Part shown: positions 27,299-37,156 of the stretch, piece by piece
How the letters are laid out: every line of letters begins with the position of its first letter
Position numbering within the stretch: position 1 is the first letter of the stretch
DNA from: Marinospirillum alkalitolerans
GTDB lineage: Bacteria > Pseudomonadota > Gammaproteobacteria > Pseudomonadales > Halomonadaceae
Assembly (NCBI RefSeq): GCF_045055655.1
Contig: NZ_JBANFI010000003.1
Location: forward strand, 310,001-374,000
Length of the DNA: 64,000 bases
Reading direction: 5' to 3'
Notes under the pieces: generated by a model
What the model was told of the DNA's origin: nothing
The model's database searches: none
What the model saw: the letters and a program-made list of their open reading frames with translations, nothing else
Made by a program: the position numbers and the translations under genes

Positions 27299-27688
27299 TC
27301 AACCTATCCCTTGATCTTCAGGATGGAAGGAAGGCACCAGTGTGGGGCTACGGTCACACAGGCTGATAATCAAACGTGCGATCAAATCGTGCATGATCAA
27401 AGTCTTGCGATTCGCCGTTTGCTCATAGTGGGTTTTGATCTTGGCTTTCAGCTCTGGATCGCCAGAAACTTCGACCAGAATATCCACTTCACCCACCGCC
27501 TTGACCAGCTCCATCGGCTCAGTAAAGCAGGCCACCCCCTGATCACGCGCGAGGCGCATCCCCGGTGATTCGGAATCAATATCCGCCACGCCAAGCACCT
27601 GAATATAATCATATTGCATCAAATCTTTCAGTAGCGGCGTACCTGTTCTACCGGCGCCAATGAGGGCGATACTGAGTCTTGCGCTCAT
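27299..27688 (-). CDS. Stand-alone Rossmann NAD(P)-binding domain protein
   Basis: Protein of 129 residues that consists of little more than one dinucleotide-binding domain. The N-terminal LSIALIGAGRTGTPLL carries G-x-G-x-x-G, and a DILVEVSG segment resembles the homoserine/aspartate dehydrogenase nucleotide-binding half. No catalytic domain follows, and the reading frame closes normally before the converging operon. It has a good upstream AAGGAG on the minus strand. It could be a redox or ligand sensor; function is not known. Confidence 0.72.
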   Translation of the reverse strand: MSARLSIALIGAGRTGTPLLKDLMQYDYIQVLGVADIDSESPGMRLARDQGVACFTEPMELVKAVGEVDILVEVSGDPELKAKIKTHYEQTANRKTLIMHDLIARLIISLCDRSPTLVPSFHPEDQGIG

Positions 27689-27841
27689 TCCTTTCTCCTT
27701 GGTTAAATGTGGCTGATGAACTCAGCGAAAAGCGTACACCCTGAGGCTGGAGTGAGCTATGATCTGAGCCATGGTTTAGTGTTTTCACCTCTGTGATTAA
27801 GAAGCATTATCCTGTAGAGCACAACATAAAGGAAGACGGAT

Positions 27842-29530
27842 ATGAAAGACCAAGCTTCACCGACCCAACCGATCGAGGAGTCAGGCCAGCTCCCTGCGGC
27901 GAATCAGCTCGGTATTGTCTTTCGTATAGACCCAGAATCCAACGAGCTCTGGGCCGACTTTAATCCCACTGAGGCCACACGCGAGCTGACAAAACAGCAG
28001 TTTATGCAGGTTTTTGCCCGCTCTGGCTTTAATGAACAGGATTTTCCGCTGGTACCAGCCGCACTGGCCACACTGCTGGATGCCATCCGACGCAAGGTGC
28101 CTAAGGACATCTGCCTCAGCCTGCCGGTGGATGCACGCGTCGATATCTTTTTAAGTCCGAATCGCCTTGTTGCTGGCATGGTGCTGCATGGCGCACAGGG
28201 GATGGGCAAACCGATTGACCGTGAGCAGATCGATATCCTGCTGCGCAAAAACAAGGTCACTCGTGGTCTGCTCGAAGATGCGCTGACGCAGCTGACCGAT
28301 CCGGCGCTGGCAGAAAAATTGCGCAATACGCAAGATGTCTATTGCACGGTGATTGCCTTTGGCGAAACCTCTGTCAACGGACAGGATGGCTTTTTAGAGC
28401 CGCTCGTCCATGATGCCTCCGATCGTCGTCCTCAGCTGGATGATTATGACCGGGTCGATTTTCTTGAACTGGGTGACTTTCCTTATATTGAAGAAGGCAC
28501 TCCGATGATGCGCCGCCATCCACCTGAAAAAGGCAAGGATGGTTGGACAGTGACTGGCAAGGTATTACGCGGCAAGGATGGCAAGGATATTCAGCTCAGG
28601 ATCAAGGATGCCAGTGTCCGACCCGACCCAGAAGATGAGAATCTGCTGGTCGCTGCTGTCTCTGGCTTGCCGGTGATCTATGACAAGGGCGCACAGGTTG
28701 AACAGCTACTCAAGCTGAATCAGGTGGATCTGAGCACCGGCCATATCCGTTTTCGCGGCAGTGTCGAGATCAAGGGTGATGTGCGCGACGGGATGCAGGT
28801 CATCGCGACTGGAGACATCAAAATCGGGGGCGTGGTGGATGCGGCTTTTATCAAAACCGATGGCCATATTGAGGTTTTAGGCGGCGCGATCGGCCATAAA
28901 GATGCCGTGTATCTGACAGAAAAGGCCGCACTGAAAGCAGGCTGCAGCATTAAAGCTCGTTTTGCCCATGAAGCACTGCTTGAGGCTGGGCACGAGATCA
29001 TCATCAGCAACCAGGTGATGCACTCGTCGCTGACGGCTGGCACCTTTGTTGAAGTACAAGGCAAGGGGCAAATTGTGGGCGGGCAGGTCAAAGCCGTGGA
29101 TCTGATCAAGGTCAACACCACAGGGGCCGTCGCCTATAGCGAAACGCGGCTCGAAGTGGGGCAGTGTCAGGAATTGCAGGAAGAATACACCCAGTTGCTG
29201 GCGCAGCTGCATCAGCTGGATGAACAAAAGTACAAGCTGGTTGAACTGGCACGCAAAACCAAGCAACAGGGACGCGAGCAGGTGATCAAAATGAAGGATC
29301 AGCTGTTGCGCGCCAAAGAGAGCCTCCAAGCGCGCTATAAAGAGCTCAACCAGCAATTAATGCAGACAGAAGAGCAGCTACGACGCTTTTATGCTGCCAA
29401 GGTCGAGGTCAACCGACGCGCCTATCCAGGCACCTTTGTCACTATTGCCGGTAAGAGCTATGAAGTGCGCAAGGAACTGGATAAGGTGAGCTTCTTCCTG
29501 CAAGACGGCAAGATCCACACTCACCAGTAG
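27842..29530 (+). CDS. FapA/DUF342 family protein
   Basis: Protein of 562 residues with the layout of the FapA (DUF342) family. An N-terminal alpha/beta region is followed by the central FapA domain of repeated short beta turns (GDVRDGMQVIATGDIKIGGVVDAA, KAGCSIKARFAHEAL) and a C-terminal coiled coil rich in Glu/Gln/Lys at about residues 440-520. Related proteins are annotated flagellar assembly protein A, but there is no flagellar gene within 30 kb here, so its role is uncertain. AAGGAAG lies upstream of the ATG. Confidence 0.85.
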   Translation: MKDQASPTQPIEESGQLPAANQLGIVFRIDPESNELWADFNPTEATRELTKQQFMQVFARSGFNEQDFPLVPAALATLLDAIRRKVPKDICLSLPVDARVDIFLSPNRLVAGMVLHGAQGMGKPIDREQIDILLRKNKVTRGLLEDALTQLTDPALAEKLRNTQDVYCTVIAFGETSVNGQDGFLEPLVHDASDRRPQLDDYDRVDFLELGDFPYIEEGTPMMRRHPPEKGKDGWTVTGKVLRGKDGKDIQLRIKDASVRPDPEDENLLVAAVSGLPVIYDKGAQVEQLLKLNQVDLSTGHIRFRGSVEIKGDVRDGMQVIATGDIKIGGVVDAAFIKTDGHIEVLGGAIGHKDAVYLTEKAALKAGCSIKARFAHEALLEAGHEIIISNQVMHSSLTAGTFVEVQGKGQIVGGQVKAVDLIKVNTTGAVAYSETRLEVGQCQELQEEYTQLLAQLHQLDEQKYKLVELARKTKQQGREQVIKMKDQLLRAKESLQARYKELNQQLMQTEEQLRRFYAAKVEVNRRAYPGTFVTIAGKSYEVRKELDKVSFFLQDGKIHTHQ

Positions 29531-29566
29531 CACACTCACTGATTGCTGGATCAGCCCACCGCCCGA

Positions 29567-32404
29567 TCAGGCGGTCGGTCTCTGACTGACCGCATCCACT
29601 AAATACAGAATCGACTGATAACGAATGCCTGCATGCTCAGTCAAACCGATCTCACAAGTGCGGCTATTCGAGTAACCCTCACTGCAGCCGGCCACTTCCT
29701 CTGCCAGATCCTGCAAGGATGAAGCATTTAACTCTGGGCGTTGAAAGCCTCGATCTCCGGCAAAACCACAACAGGTCACCGACTCAGGCAAGACCACCTC
29801 GGTCGCACAAGCCCGCGCTAAATCAACCAGCTGCTGCGCCTTGCCCTGACGCGTGGTCGAGCAGGTCACATGCAGAGCGACTTTTTCTTTTTTCGGCGTG
29901 ATCTGCAGCCGCGACAAGACTTCCTGCGCCACAAAATCACTGGCTTCCATTAAGCGTAGCGAGGTGAGCCCCTGTTCATTCACACGCAGGTTACAAGGGC
30001 TGGTATCGGTAATCACCGGCCAGCGCCCCTGTTCTGAGGCCTGATTGAGCGCCGCTAACAGCTCGACCTGCTTTTGATCCGCTTGCGCAAACAAGCCCTT
30101 GGATTGAAACGGCATCCCGCAGCACAGCCCATTGATGCCTTGGGGCAGGATCACTCGATAACCCGCCTTATGCAGCAGATTGATCGTCACCTCACTGAGA
30201 TTACGCCCATCGCTGGCCTCACGATCTGAGCCCAGCACGCGACTGGCGCAAGATGGCCAGTAGACCACCGCCGGTGCGTCAGGATCAGTGGGCGCAGGTG
30301 TCGCTGGCTGTAACTGATCCAGCGGCTGCGCAGCCAAAGGCAAACTGGGTCGCCAATGCCCGACCGCCTCAACGCCCACCTTGCGCAGCAGCTTCAAACT
30401 GGTATCCATACCTGCATCGCCGATTAAGCGCCGCCCCAGCTGCGCGGCTTTCAGGCCAGTGCGGGCCAAGCGCGTCACCCCAGCAAAATGCTCGGCGATC
30501 CAATTGGCTTGTGAAGCTTGTGCTTGGTGTTGTTGCGCCCGAATCCCACGCACCAGATCTCCGGTATTGATGCTGACCGGACACTGAGTGGAGCAGAGCC
30601 CATCGGCAGCGCAGGTATCGAGTCCTTGATACTGATAGGCGGCTTCCAACTCAGCGATGGCCGCGGGATCTTCTCCAGCCTGACGCCGCCGCTGCAATTC
30701 GCGCCAGATGACGATCCGCTGACGTGGCGTTAAGGTCAGACGGCGCGAGGGGCAGACCGCTTCACAAAAACCACATTCAATGCACTTATCCACCAAGGGA
30801 TCGGCTTCTGGCAGGGGTTTTAAATCGCGCAGATGAATCTGCGGATCATCCGATAAAATCACCTCAGGGTTGAGCAGATTCTGCGGATCAAAGAGACGCT
30901 TGATGGCCTTCATCACGGCATAGGCTTCACTGCCCCATTCTAGCTCCACATAAGGCGCCATATTCCGCCCTGTTCCATGTTCGGCTTTTAATGAGCCGCC
31001 ATACTTGACCGCCACCAGCTGAGCGACCTCATCCATCAAGGCTTCATAGCGCTGCACTTCGGCTGGATCATCAAAGCCCTGAGTAAAAACAAAATGCAAG
31101 TTGCCTTCCAGCGCATGACCAAAGAGGATGGCCTCATGGTAGCGATACTTGTGAAACAGTGCCTGCAACTCTTGAACACCTTCAGCAAGGCGCTCCAGTG
31201 GAAAAGCGACATCCTCGATAATCACCGTGGTGCCGATCACCCTCTCCGCGCCAACCGCTGGGAAGGTGCCCTTGCGGATTTTCCAATAGAGTTCGTAAGT
31301 CGCCAGATCACGGGTGAAATGGACCGGCTGCAAGGTTGCCATCGATTCCAGCGCAGCACTAACAGCGGCAATCTGCTCGGTAAGATGGGCTGGGTTCTGC
31401 CCACGCACATCCACCAACAAGGCAGCAGCTTGATCAGGCAAAGACTGCAAATCTTCTGGCATCCCCGGCATGCCCTGTACCGCACGCAAGGCGGCGCGAT
31501 CCAATAACTCCACCGCTGACACAGGCGTGGGCTTCATCAAGGTGGTCGCCTGACAAGCGGCCTTCATATCGGCAAAGTAGATCAAGGCCGCAGCCTTATG
31601 TGGATAGTCCACCACCGTGTGGTAGGTGATTTCGGCCATAAAGCCCAGCGTACCTTCTGAGCCAATCATCAGATGCTTGAAGATCTCTAATGGATCAGTG
31701 AAATCCACTAGCGCATTCAGGCTATAGCCAGTGGTGTTTTTCAAACGATACTTGTGGCGAATTTTTTCCGCCAAGGCGGTATTGGCGCGCACCTGACTGG
31801 CCAGATCAGCCAATCCCTGCAACAAGGCGGCATGACTCTTACGAAACGCCGCCACGGAATCCGCATCCGCCGTATCCACCAGCGTGCCATCGGCCAGAAT
31901 CACACGCAGATCCTTCAGGGTGTGATAGGAGTTCTGCGCGGTACCACAGCACATCCCCGAAGCATTGTTCGCCGCGATCCCGCCAATCATGCAGGCATTG
32001 ATCGAGGCCGGATCAGGCCCGATCTTACGGCCTAAACTGGCAAGGTAGCGGTTGGCCTGCGCACCAATCACGCCAGGTTGAAGACGGATCGCCTGACCCT
32101 GATCCAGCAGCTGATGCCCTTTCCAGCCATTGCCCAGCTGCATCAGCACTGAATCGGTCACCGCCTGCCCTGAGAGCGACGTCCCCGCCGCGCGAAAGGT
32201 GATCGGCAAGCCTCGCTCAGCACAGGCCGCCAAAAGCTGCTGCACCTCCTGCTCACTCTCCACCCGCACCACCAGCTCAGGAATCAGGCGATAAAAACTC
32301 GCATCGGTGCCATAGGCAAGACGACGCAGTTCATCTCGGATCAGCCGCTCTTCTGGCACAAAAGCCGCCAGAGTGGAATAGAGTTCGGAGTAAGCAGAAG
32401 ACAT
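29567..32404 (-). CDS. dld: FAD/Fe-S D-lactate dehydrogenase (D-iLDH type)
   Basis: Large membrane-associated flavoprotein that oxidises D-lactate (the related D-2-hydroxyglutarate is an alternative substrate), about 945 residues. The FAD_binding_4 domain is N-terminal (ITFRAAGTSLSGQAV), with the FAD-oxidase C domain up to about 500. Two [4Fe-4S] motifs follow (CIECGFCEAVC and CAADGLCSTQC), then two CCG motifs (CCGMPFQSKG, CCGFAGDRGF). I prefer the second ATG (32404) because AAGG sits eight bases before it but only two before the first (32410). It is the last gene of the lactate operon, as in pseudomonad lldPDE. Confidence 0.88.
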   Translation of the reverse strand: MSSAYSELYSTLAAFVPEERLIRDELRRLAYGTDASFYRLIPELVVRVESEQEVQQLLAACAERGLPITFRAAGTSLSGQAVTDSVLMQLGNGWKGHQLLDQGQAIRLQPGVIGAQANRYLASLGRKIGPDPASINACMIGGIAANNASGMCCGTAQNSYHTLKDLRVILADGTLVDTADADSVAAFRKSHAALLQGLADLASQVRANTALAEKIRHKYRLKNTTGYSLNALVDFTDPLEIFKHLMIGSEGTLGFMAEITYHTVVDYPHKAAALIYFADMKAACQATTLMKPTPVSAVELLDRAALRAVQGMPGMPEDLQSLPDQAAALLVDVRGQNPAHLTEQIAAVSAALESMATLQPVHFTRDLATYELYWKIRKGTFPAVGAERVIGTTVIIEDVAFPLERLAEGVQELQALFHKYRYHEAILFGHALEGNLHFVFTQGFDDPAEVQRYEALMDEVAQLVAVKYGGSLKAEHGTGRNMAPYVELEWGSEAYAVMKAIKRLFDPQNLLNPEVILSDDPQIHLRDLKPLPEADPLVDKCIECGFCEAVCPSRRLTLTPRQRIVIWRELQRRRQAGEDPAAIAELEAAYQYQGLDTCAADGLCSTQCPVSINTGDLVRGIRAQQHQAQASQANWIAEHFAGVTRLARTGLKAAQLGRRLIGDAGMDTSLKLLRKVGVEAVGHWRPSLPLAAQPLDQLQPATPAPTDPDAPAVVYWPSCASRVLGSDREASDGRNLSEVTINLLHKAGYRVILPQGINGLCCGMPFQSKGLFAQADQKQVELLAALNQASEQGRWPVITDTSPCNLRVNEQGLTSLRLMEASDFVAQEVLSRLQITPKKEKVALHVTCSTTRQGKAQQLVDLARACATEVVLPESVTCCGFAGDRGFQRPELNASSLQDLAEEVAGCSEGYSNSRTCEIGLTEHAGIRYQSILYLVDAVSQRPTA

Positions 32405-32479
32405 GGCCATTACCTTGTAATCAAATCAAGAAAGCTATCCAAGCAAGAAAGCTATCCAAGTCAAAAAGAACATCTCGCC

Positions 32480-34174
32480 CTACATCAAACCATCGGTCAC
32501 ACCCAAACCATACACGGCGAGCATCGCCAGTATGCCGGCAAAAGCCAGATAGTAGAGCGTGGGGATAATGGTCATACGCAGGGTTTTGCCTTCACGGCCT
32601 AACAGGCCCACAGTAGCAGAAGCCGCAACCACGTTATGTATCGCGATCATATTGCCTGCCGCTGCACCCACCGCCTGCATCGCCACCAACAGTGCGCTGG
32701 ACACGCCCAGCAGCTCACCAACACTGAATTGGAACTGCGCCAGCATCAGGTTAGACACAGTGTTCGAGCCAGCTATAAAGGCCCCCAAGCCACCAACTAT
32801 CGGTGCAAAGAAGGGATACACACCGCCTACACTGTCAGCAACCAGCTGCGCCATCGCAATCGGCATCGAGGGCAGATCCGCCGCATTCACACCTGAGTTA
32901 ATCAGGATGCGCACCATCGGAATGGTAAAAATCAACACAAAGCCGGCCCCCAGCAGCGTTTTTGAAGACTCGCTGAGCGCACTCTTCAATTGCTGGAACT
33001 GCATCCGGTGCAGGAAGAAGGTCAGCGCCACCACCATCACCATAATGCCGCCTGGCAGATACAAGGGCTGAATACTGCCGGAGACACCGGCCTCACCCAG
33101 AATATTGCTCCAGCCAAAGCTCAAGAAGCTGGTAAAGAAGGCTTTGACTTCAGGCACCATACGCGAGATAACCAGTAAGGCTGCCAACAGCAGGTAGGGC
33201 AGCCATGCCAGCCAGCCTTGCATCGGTGCTTTGCCTGCCAGGCTATCGAGTTTAATTTCAATCTTGCCCATCCACTCAGCAGGCCAGTCTTTCGGATCAG
33301 CAAAGTCCCACTGCTTCTTAGGCAGTAAGAAACCAGCTTTGGCCGCAGGCACAACAATTGCCAAGCCGACTAACGCACCAATCATCGAGGGAAATTCTGG
33401 GCCAAGGAAGACACCAGCGGCCGCATAGGGCAGCACAAAAGCCAGACCCGCAAAAATCGCAAAGGGCGCTATCGCCAAGCCTTCAGTCCAGGATTGGTTT
33501 TTGCCAAAAAAGCGCGTCAGCATGGCGCACATAAAGAGTGGCATCAGCACACCAACGATGGCATGGGTGATGGCAACCTGAGAGGTAATCAGTTGATAAA
33601 AGACCTCCCAGTTGGAGCCATTGGCCACCAGCTGCTCACTGATCCCCGTGCGATCCAGACCCGCAGTCACACCGACCACGATCGGCGTTCCCACCGCACC
33701 AAAGGAGACAGGCGTCGATTGGATCATCATCCCGATCATCACCGCACCCAGGGCCGGAAAGCCCAGCGCAACCAGTAATGGCGCGGCCACTGCGGCTGGC
33801 GTGCCAAAACCTGAAGCGCCTTCAATAAAGCAGCCAAAAAGCCAAGCCACGATCACAGCCTGCACACGGCGGTCGGGCGAGATATTGGAAAAACCGCCCC
33901 GAATCGCGGTGATCGCCCCTGAGTGCTTCAAGGTATTCAGCAGCAGGATGGCACCAAAGATAATCCACAGAATACCGCCGGTGAGAATCAAGCCTTGCAG
34001 ACTCGAAGCCACTACGCGCGTCAGCGACATTTCCCAGGCAAAAAGGCCGATCGCGGCCGTCACCAGAAAGACAACCGGCATCGCCAAGCGTGCAGGCCAG
34101 TTCAACCCCACCAGCAGCACACCGGCGAGGATTAAAGGCGCGAAGGCCAGTAAGGACAACAGAGTTTCAGACAT
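32480..34174 (-). CDS. lldP: L-lactate permease
   Basis: Inner-membrane lactate/proton symporter of the LctP family, 564 residues from the ATG at 34174. An open extension upstream is hydrophilic and lacks family similarity, and AGGAAG precedes the chosen ATG. About 12-14 hydrophobic helices are visible, with conserved glycine-rich segments such as FIEGASGFGTPAAVAAPLLVALG and FIAGSNTVSNLMLAQFQ. Lies between the lutC and dld genes on the same strand, consistent with uptake of both lactate isomers. Confidence 0.93.
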   Translation of the reverse strand: MSETLLSLLAFAPLILAGVLLVGLNWPARLAMPVVFLVTAAIGLFAWEMSLTRVVASSLQGLILTGGILWIIFGAILLLNTLKHSGAITAIRGGFSNISPDRRVQAVIVAWLFGCFIEGASGFGTPAAVAAPLLVALGFPALGAVMIGMMIQSTPVSFGAVGTPIVVGVTAGLDRTGISEQLVANGSNWEVFYQLITSQVAITHAIVGVLMPLFMCAMLTRFFGKNQSWTEGLAIAPFAIFAGLAFVLPYAAAGVFLGPEFPSMIGALVGLAIVVPAAKAGFLLPKKQWDFADPKDWPAEWMGKIEIKLDSLAGKAPMQGWLAWLPYLLLAALLVISRMVPEVKAFFTSFLSFGWSNILGEAGVSGSIQPLYLPGGIMVMVVALTFFLHRMQFQQLKSALSESSKTLLGAGFVLIFTIPMVRILINSGVNAADLPSMPIAMAQLVADSVGGVYPFFAPIVGGLGAFIAGSNTVSNLMLAQFQFSVGELLGVSSALLVAMQAVGAAAGNMIAIHNVVAASATVGLLGREGKTLRMTIIPTLYYLAFAGILAMLAVYGLGVTDGLM

Positions 34175-34281
34175 GAGGGGCTTCCTATCGTTTCTATTAT
34201 TGTCGTTATTGACAGCAGCCTGCACTCAGCAAAGAGCCCAGGCTTGGGTTGGGGCTTGCGCCCTCTTATTGATTAACTTCT

Positions 34282-34950
34282 TTATGAATCGGCTTCGATG
34301 AGCAACACGATCAGTTCTCGCGGGCCATGCACACCATAGGCCAGGGTTTGTTCAATATCGGCGGTTTTAGAAGGGCCAGAAATCAGCAAGGCATTGGTTG
34401 GCAAGCCAGTGCTGACCCACTGCTGCGCACGGATGGCCTCATCAAAAGTAGAATAAATATGCTCTGCTGAAAGCAGCACAAAGTGCACGGGCGGCACCAG
34501 ACTGAGCAGGCGTGGCTCATGCTGATCTGGCCACAGAATCAGTGACCCTGTTTCAGCAATCGCGCCACGACAGGTGGTGAGCGACGCGCTGACCTGCTCA
34601 AACAGCTGGGTTTTCCATTCTTCGATGGGGCGATTGTCATGGAGCAGCGACGGCAAATCGGCGTGCCATTGGGCCTTCAAGGTCTGGCCCGGTGCCTTGT
34701 GCTCACTGACCCAGAGGTTAGGCAGATTTTTTTCTGCCAAAAGACGCAACAAGGTGGGCACCCAATCGGTGTCTCGGACACGATGGACCTCGGTATGAAC
34801 GGATTCCATCTTGCGCTGAAAAAGGTCTCGCTTTTCGGCATCAGACCAATCGCGTGTGCGCACCACAGAAAAATCGCTGGGTGGCACCTCAAAATCAGCG
34901 GGACGCCCAGCGCGTAAACGCTGCAAAATCTGGTCACGGGCTTGACTCAT
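34282..34950 (-). CDS. lutC: Lactate utilization protein C (LUD domain)
   Basis: Third subunit of the LutABC (LldEFG) L-lactate oxidation complex, 222 residues. The start is the ATG at 34950, which overlaps the lutB stop as ATGA; longer in-frame extensions lie inside lutB and are not used. The LUD domain features AIAETGSLILWPDQHEPRLLSL and HFVLLSAEHIY are present, and GPSKTADIEQTLAYGVHGP forms the family's C-terminal signature. The complex oxidises L-lactate to pyruvate in organisms that lack or supplement LldD. Confidence 0.92.
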   Translation of the reverse strand: MSQARDQILQRLRAGRPADFEVPPSDFSVVRTRDWSDAEKRDLFQRKMESVHTEVHRVRDTDWVPTLLRLLAEKNLPNLWVSEHKAPGQTLKAQWHADLPSLLHDNRPIEEWKTQLFEQVSASLTTCRGAIAETGSLILWPDQHEPRLLSLVPPVHFVLLSAEHIYSTFDEAIRAQQWVSTGLPTNALLISGPSKTADIEQTLAYGVHGPRELIVLLIEADS

Positions 34951-36389
34951 GCTTGAGGCTCCTTGGTGGCGGCTGGAGAACGCGCCTGCATCAACTGATG
35001 CAGTGTCTTGGGTGCAGGCTGTGGTGCGGTACGATAACGTGTCCACCCCCCCAAGCTCTGCGGCAACCAATGGCGCAGGCGGCTCATCATCCGCCCCCCA
35101 AAACGATAGAGCTGAGGATGGGCATGAGCATAGGCCCAGAGTCGCCAAGCAAGGAGTTCTTTCCAGCGCCGTTTCACACCATGTCCAGCGACCTTGGCTG
35201 GGCGGGTTTGATCTCCATCCACCGCTTCTTGGCGCAGGCGTTGGAGCAATTTTGGAATCGGGATTTTCACTGGGCAGACTTCGCCACAGGCACCGCACAG
35301 GGTCGAAGCCGAGGGCAGATCGCGCGTGGCTTCAAGACCCAGCAGATGCGGCATCAGAATCTTGCCAATCGGACCAGGATAGGTTGTGCCATAGGCATGG
35401 CCGCCTATCTTGGTGTACACAGGACAGTGATTCATGCAGGCCCCGCAGCGAATACAACGCAGCGTATCAAGCAGCTCTTGATCCTGATAGATGCTCGAAC
35501 GTCCCGAATCGACCAGCACCAGATGCACTTCTTCAGGGCCATCTCGCTCACCCGCCTGACGCGGCGCAGAGATCATATTAAAGTAGGTGGTAATATGCTG
35601 GCCGGTGGCAGAGCGGGTGAGCAGCGCCAGCAAAGGCGTGACGTCTTCAAGCTTCTCCAGCACCTTTTCAATGCCCGTGACAGCGATATGACAGGCCGGA
35701 GCACTGGTGGTCAGACGACCATTACCTTCGTTTTCCACCAAACACAGGGTGCCAGTTTCAGCAATAGCAAAATTGACACCTGAAATGCCTACATCGGCCT
35801 GCATAAACTTCTCACGCAGCTGCTGGCGGGCGCTGGCTGTCAGATAATCCACATCATGCGAACGCTGAGTGCCGGTTTTGGCATGCATCAACTCAGAGAT
35901 CTGATCCGTGTTTTTATGGATCGCAGGCATGATGATGTGGGAGGGGGTTTCTTCTGCCAGTTGAACGATATATTCGCCCAAATCCGACTCCAGGGCTTCG
36001 ATGCCTGCGGCTTCAAGAAAGTGGTTGAGTTCCATTTCCTCAGACACCATCGATTTGCCCTTGATCACCTTCTTGGCATCACGCGCCTGACAGATATCAC
36101 GAATGATGGTGCAGGCTTCTTCCCCTGTTTGCGCCCAGTGGACTTGAATGCCTTGCGCGGTGAGCTTGGCTTCGAGCTGCTCCAAGAGTTCGGGCAAGCG
36201 CGACAATGCCCGCAGACGTATCGCGGCACCCAGATCACGCAGTTTTTCCAGCTCCCAGTCAGCAAAAGCCGCCTGACGCTTAGCCATCAGACCATCCATC
36301 GCCTGACGAAAATTCGCCCGAATCTGCGGATTCTCTAAAGCGGTACGGGCGCGCGGATGGAACTGCTCAACCGGCTGCTGCGCGCTCAT
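34947..36389 (-). CDS. lutB: Lactate utilization iron-sulfur protein B
   Basis: Iron-sulfur subunit of LutABC, 480 residues. I use the ATG at 36389, which has AAGGAGAGG upstream and overlaps the lutA stop (ATGA). An N-terminal LUD domain contains NFAIAETGTLCLVENEGNGRL, followed by two [4Fe-4S] motifs (CIRCGACMNHCPVY and CGACGEVCPVKI). The C-terminal DUF3390-like region is basic and Trp-rich. It accepts electrons from the complex. Confidence 0.94.
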   Translation of the reverse strand: MSAQQPVEQFHPRARTALENPQIRANFRQAMDGLMAKRQAAFADWELEKLRDLGAAIRLRALSRLPELLEQLEAKLTAQGIQVHWAQTGEEACTIIRDICQARDAKKVIKGKSMVSEEMELNHFLEAAGIEALESDLGEYIVQLAEETPSHIIMPAIHKNTDQISELMHAKTGTQRSHDVDYLTASARQQLREKFMQADVGISGVNFAIAETGTLCLVENEGNGRLTTSAPACHIAVTGIEKVLEKLEDVTPLLALLTRSATGQHITTYFNMISAPRQAGERDGPEEVHLVLVDSGRSSIYQDQELLDTLRCIRCGACMNHCPVYTKIGGHAYGTTYPGPIGKILMPHLLGLEATRDLPSASTLCGACGEVCPVKIPIPKLLQRLRQEAVDGDQTRPAKVAGHGVKRRWKELLAWRLWAYAHAHPQLYRFGGRMMSRLRHWLPQSLGGWTRYRTAPQPAPKTLHQLMQARSPAATKEPQA

Positions 36390-37156
36390 GACGCCTCTCC
36401 TTGGGTTCTTTCCCACAAGAAGCTGACGATATGCTGGCCTTGAAGGGGGAGCTTTTGTTTCGCGGCATAGCCAGCAATGTTCATCATGCAGCCACAGTCA
36501 GTGGTCACAAACTGCTCCGCGCCTGCCGCTACCAGTGCCTCCGCTTTATCCTTCACCATCGCGCCGGAGATCTCCTCATGACGCAAGGCAAAGGTGCCGC
36601 CAAAACCACAGCACTCAGCAGGACGCGCCTGCTCAACCAGTTCCACTTGCGCCAGCTGCCCTAGTAAAGCCGGCCCCACGGCGGCAATTCCCATTTCACG
36701 ACGGGCAGAACAGGAGGTATGCATGGCGACTTTGATCGGCTGTCCTCGATCCTGCAGTTTGATCTGACAGACCTGCAGCAGAAAATCAGTCAACTCCCAA
36801 GTGCGGGCTGCTAAAGCTTCAGCTTGTGCCGCTTGGGGCGTTCCGGCAAAAAGTTCAGGATAGTGTTGGCGCATCATGCCGGCGCAAGAACCTGAGGGCA
36901 CAACAATGGGATAGTCTTCAGGAAACAAATCGAGCTGCGGCAGAATCACCTCACGCGCTTGATCATTAAAACCAGAAGAATAGGCAGGTTGACCGCAGCA
37001 GGTCTGGTTTTGCGGAAAGAGCACTTGAATGCCTTCACGCTCTAAAAGCTGCACACCAGCCAAGCCCGCATCGGGGAAAAAAAGATCCACCAAACAGGTG
37101 GCATAAAAATACACCTTGGTCGGCCGTGCTGGATAAATTTTGACAGGATCGCTCAT
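36386..37156 (-). CDS. lutA: Lactate utilization protein A (CCG domains)
   Basis: First subunit of LutABC, 256 residues, made of two cysteine-rich CCG domains (CCGQPAYSSG near residue 57 and CCGFGGTFA near 183). These bind iron-sulfur or heterodisulfide-type centres. It opens the operon lutA-lutB-lutC-lldP-dld. The 463-base region upstream holds a near-perfect PdhR/LldR palindrome 86-104 bases before the start. Confidence 0.94.
   Translation of the reverse strand: MSDPVKIYPARPTKVYFYATCLVDLFFPDAGLAGVQLLEREGIQVLFPQNQTCCGQPAYSSGFNDQAREVILPQLDLFPEDYPIVVPSGSCAGMMRQHYPELFAGTPQAAQAEALAARTWELTDFLLQVCQIKLQDRGQPIKVAMHTSCSARREMGIAAVGPALLGQLAQVELVEQARPAECCGFGGTFALRHEEISGAMVKDKAEALVAAGAEQFVTTDCGCMMNIAGYAAKQKLPLQGQHIVSFLWERTQGEAS

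Noticed and set aside
32823..32890. An in-frame broken region in the lactate permease gene
   Set aside because: On reading the frame through, no stop or frameshift was found and the transporter is full length.
34282..35298. A longer lutC frame starting at 35298
   Set aside because: The extra N-terminal part lies inside lutB, has no LUD similarity, and the ATG at 34950 overlaps the lutB stop as ATGA, a typical coupled start.
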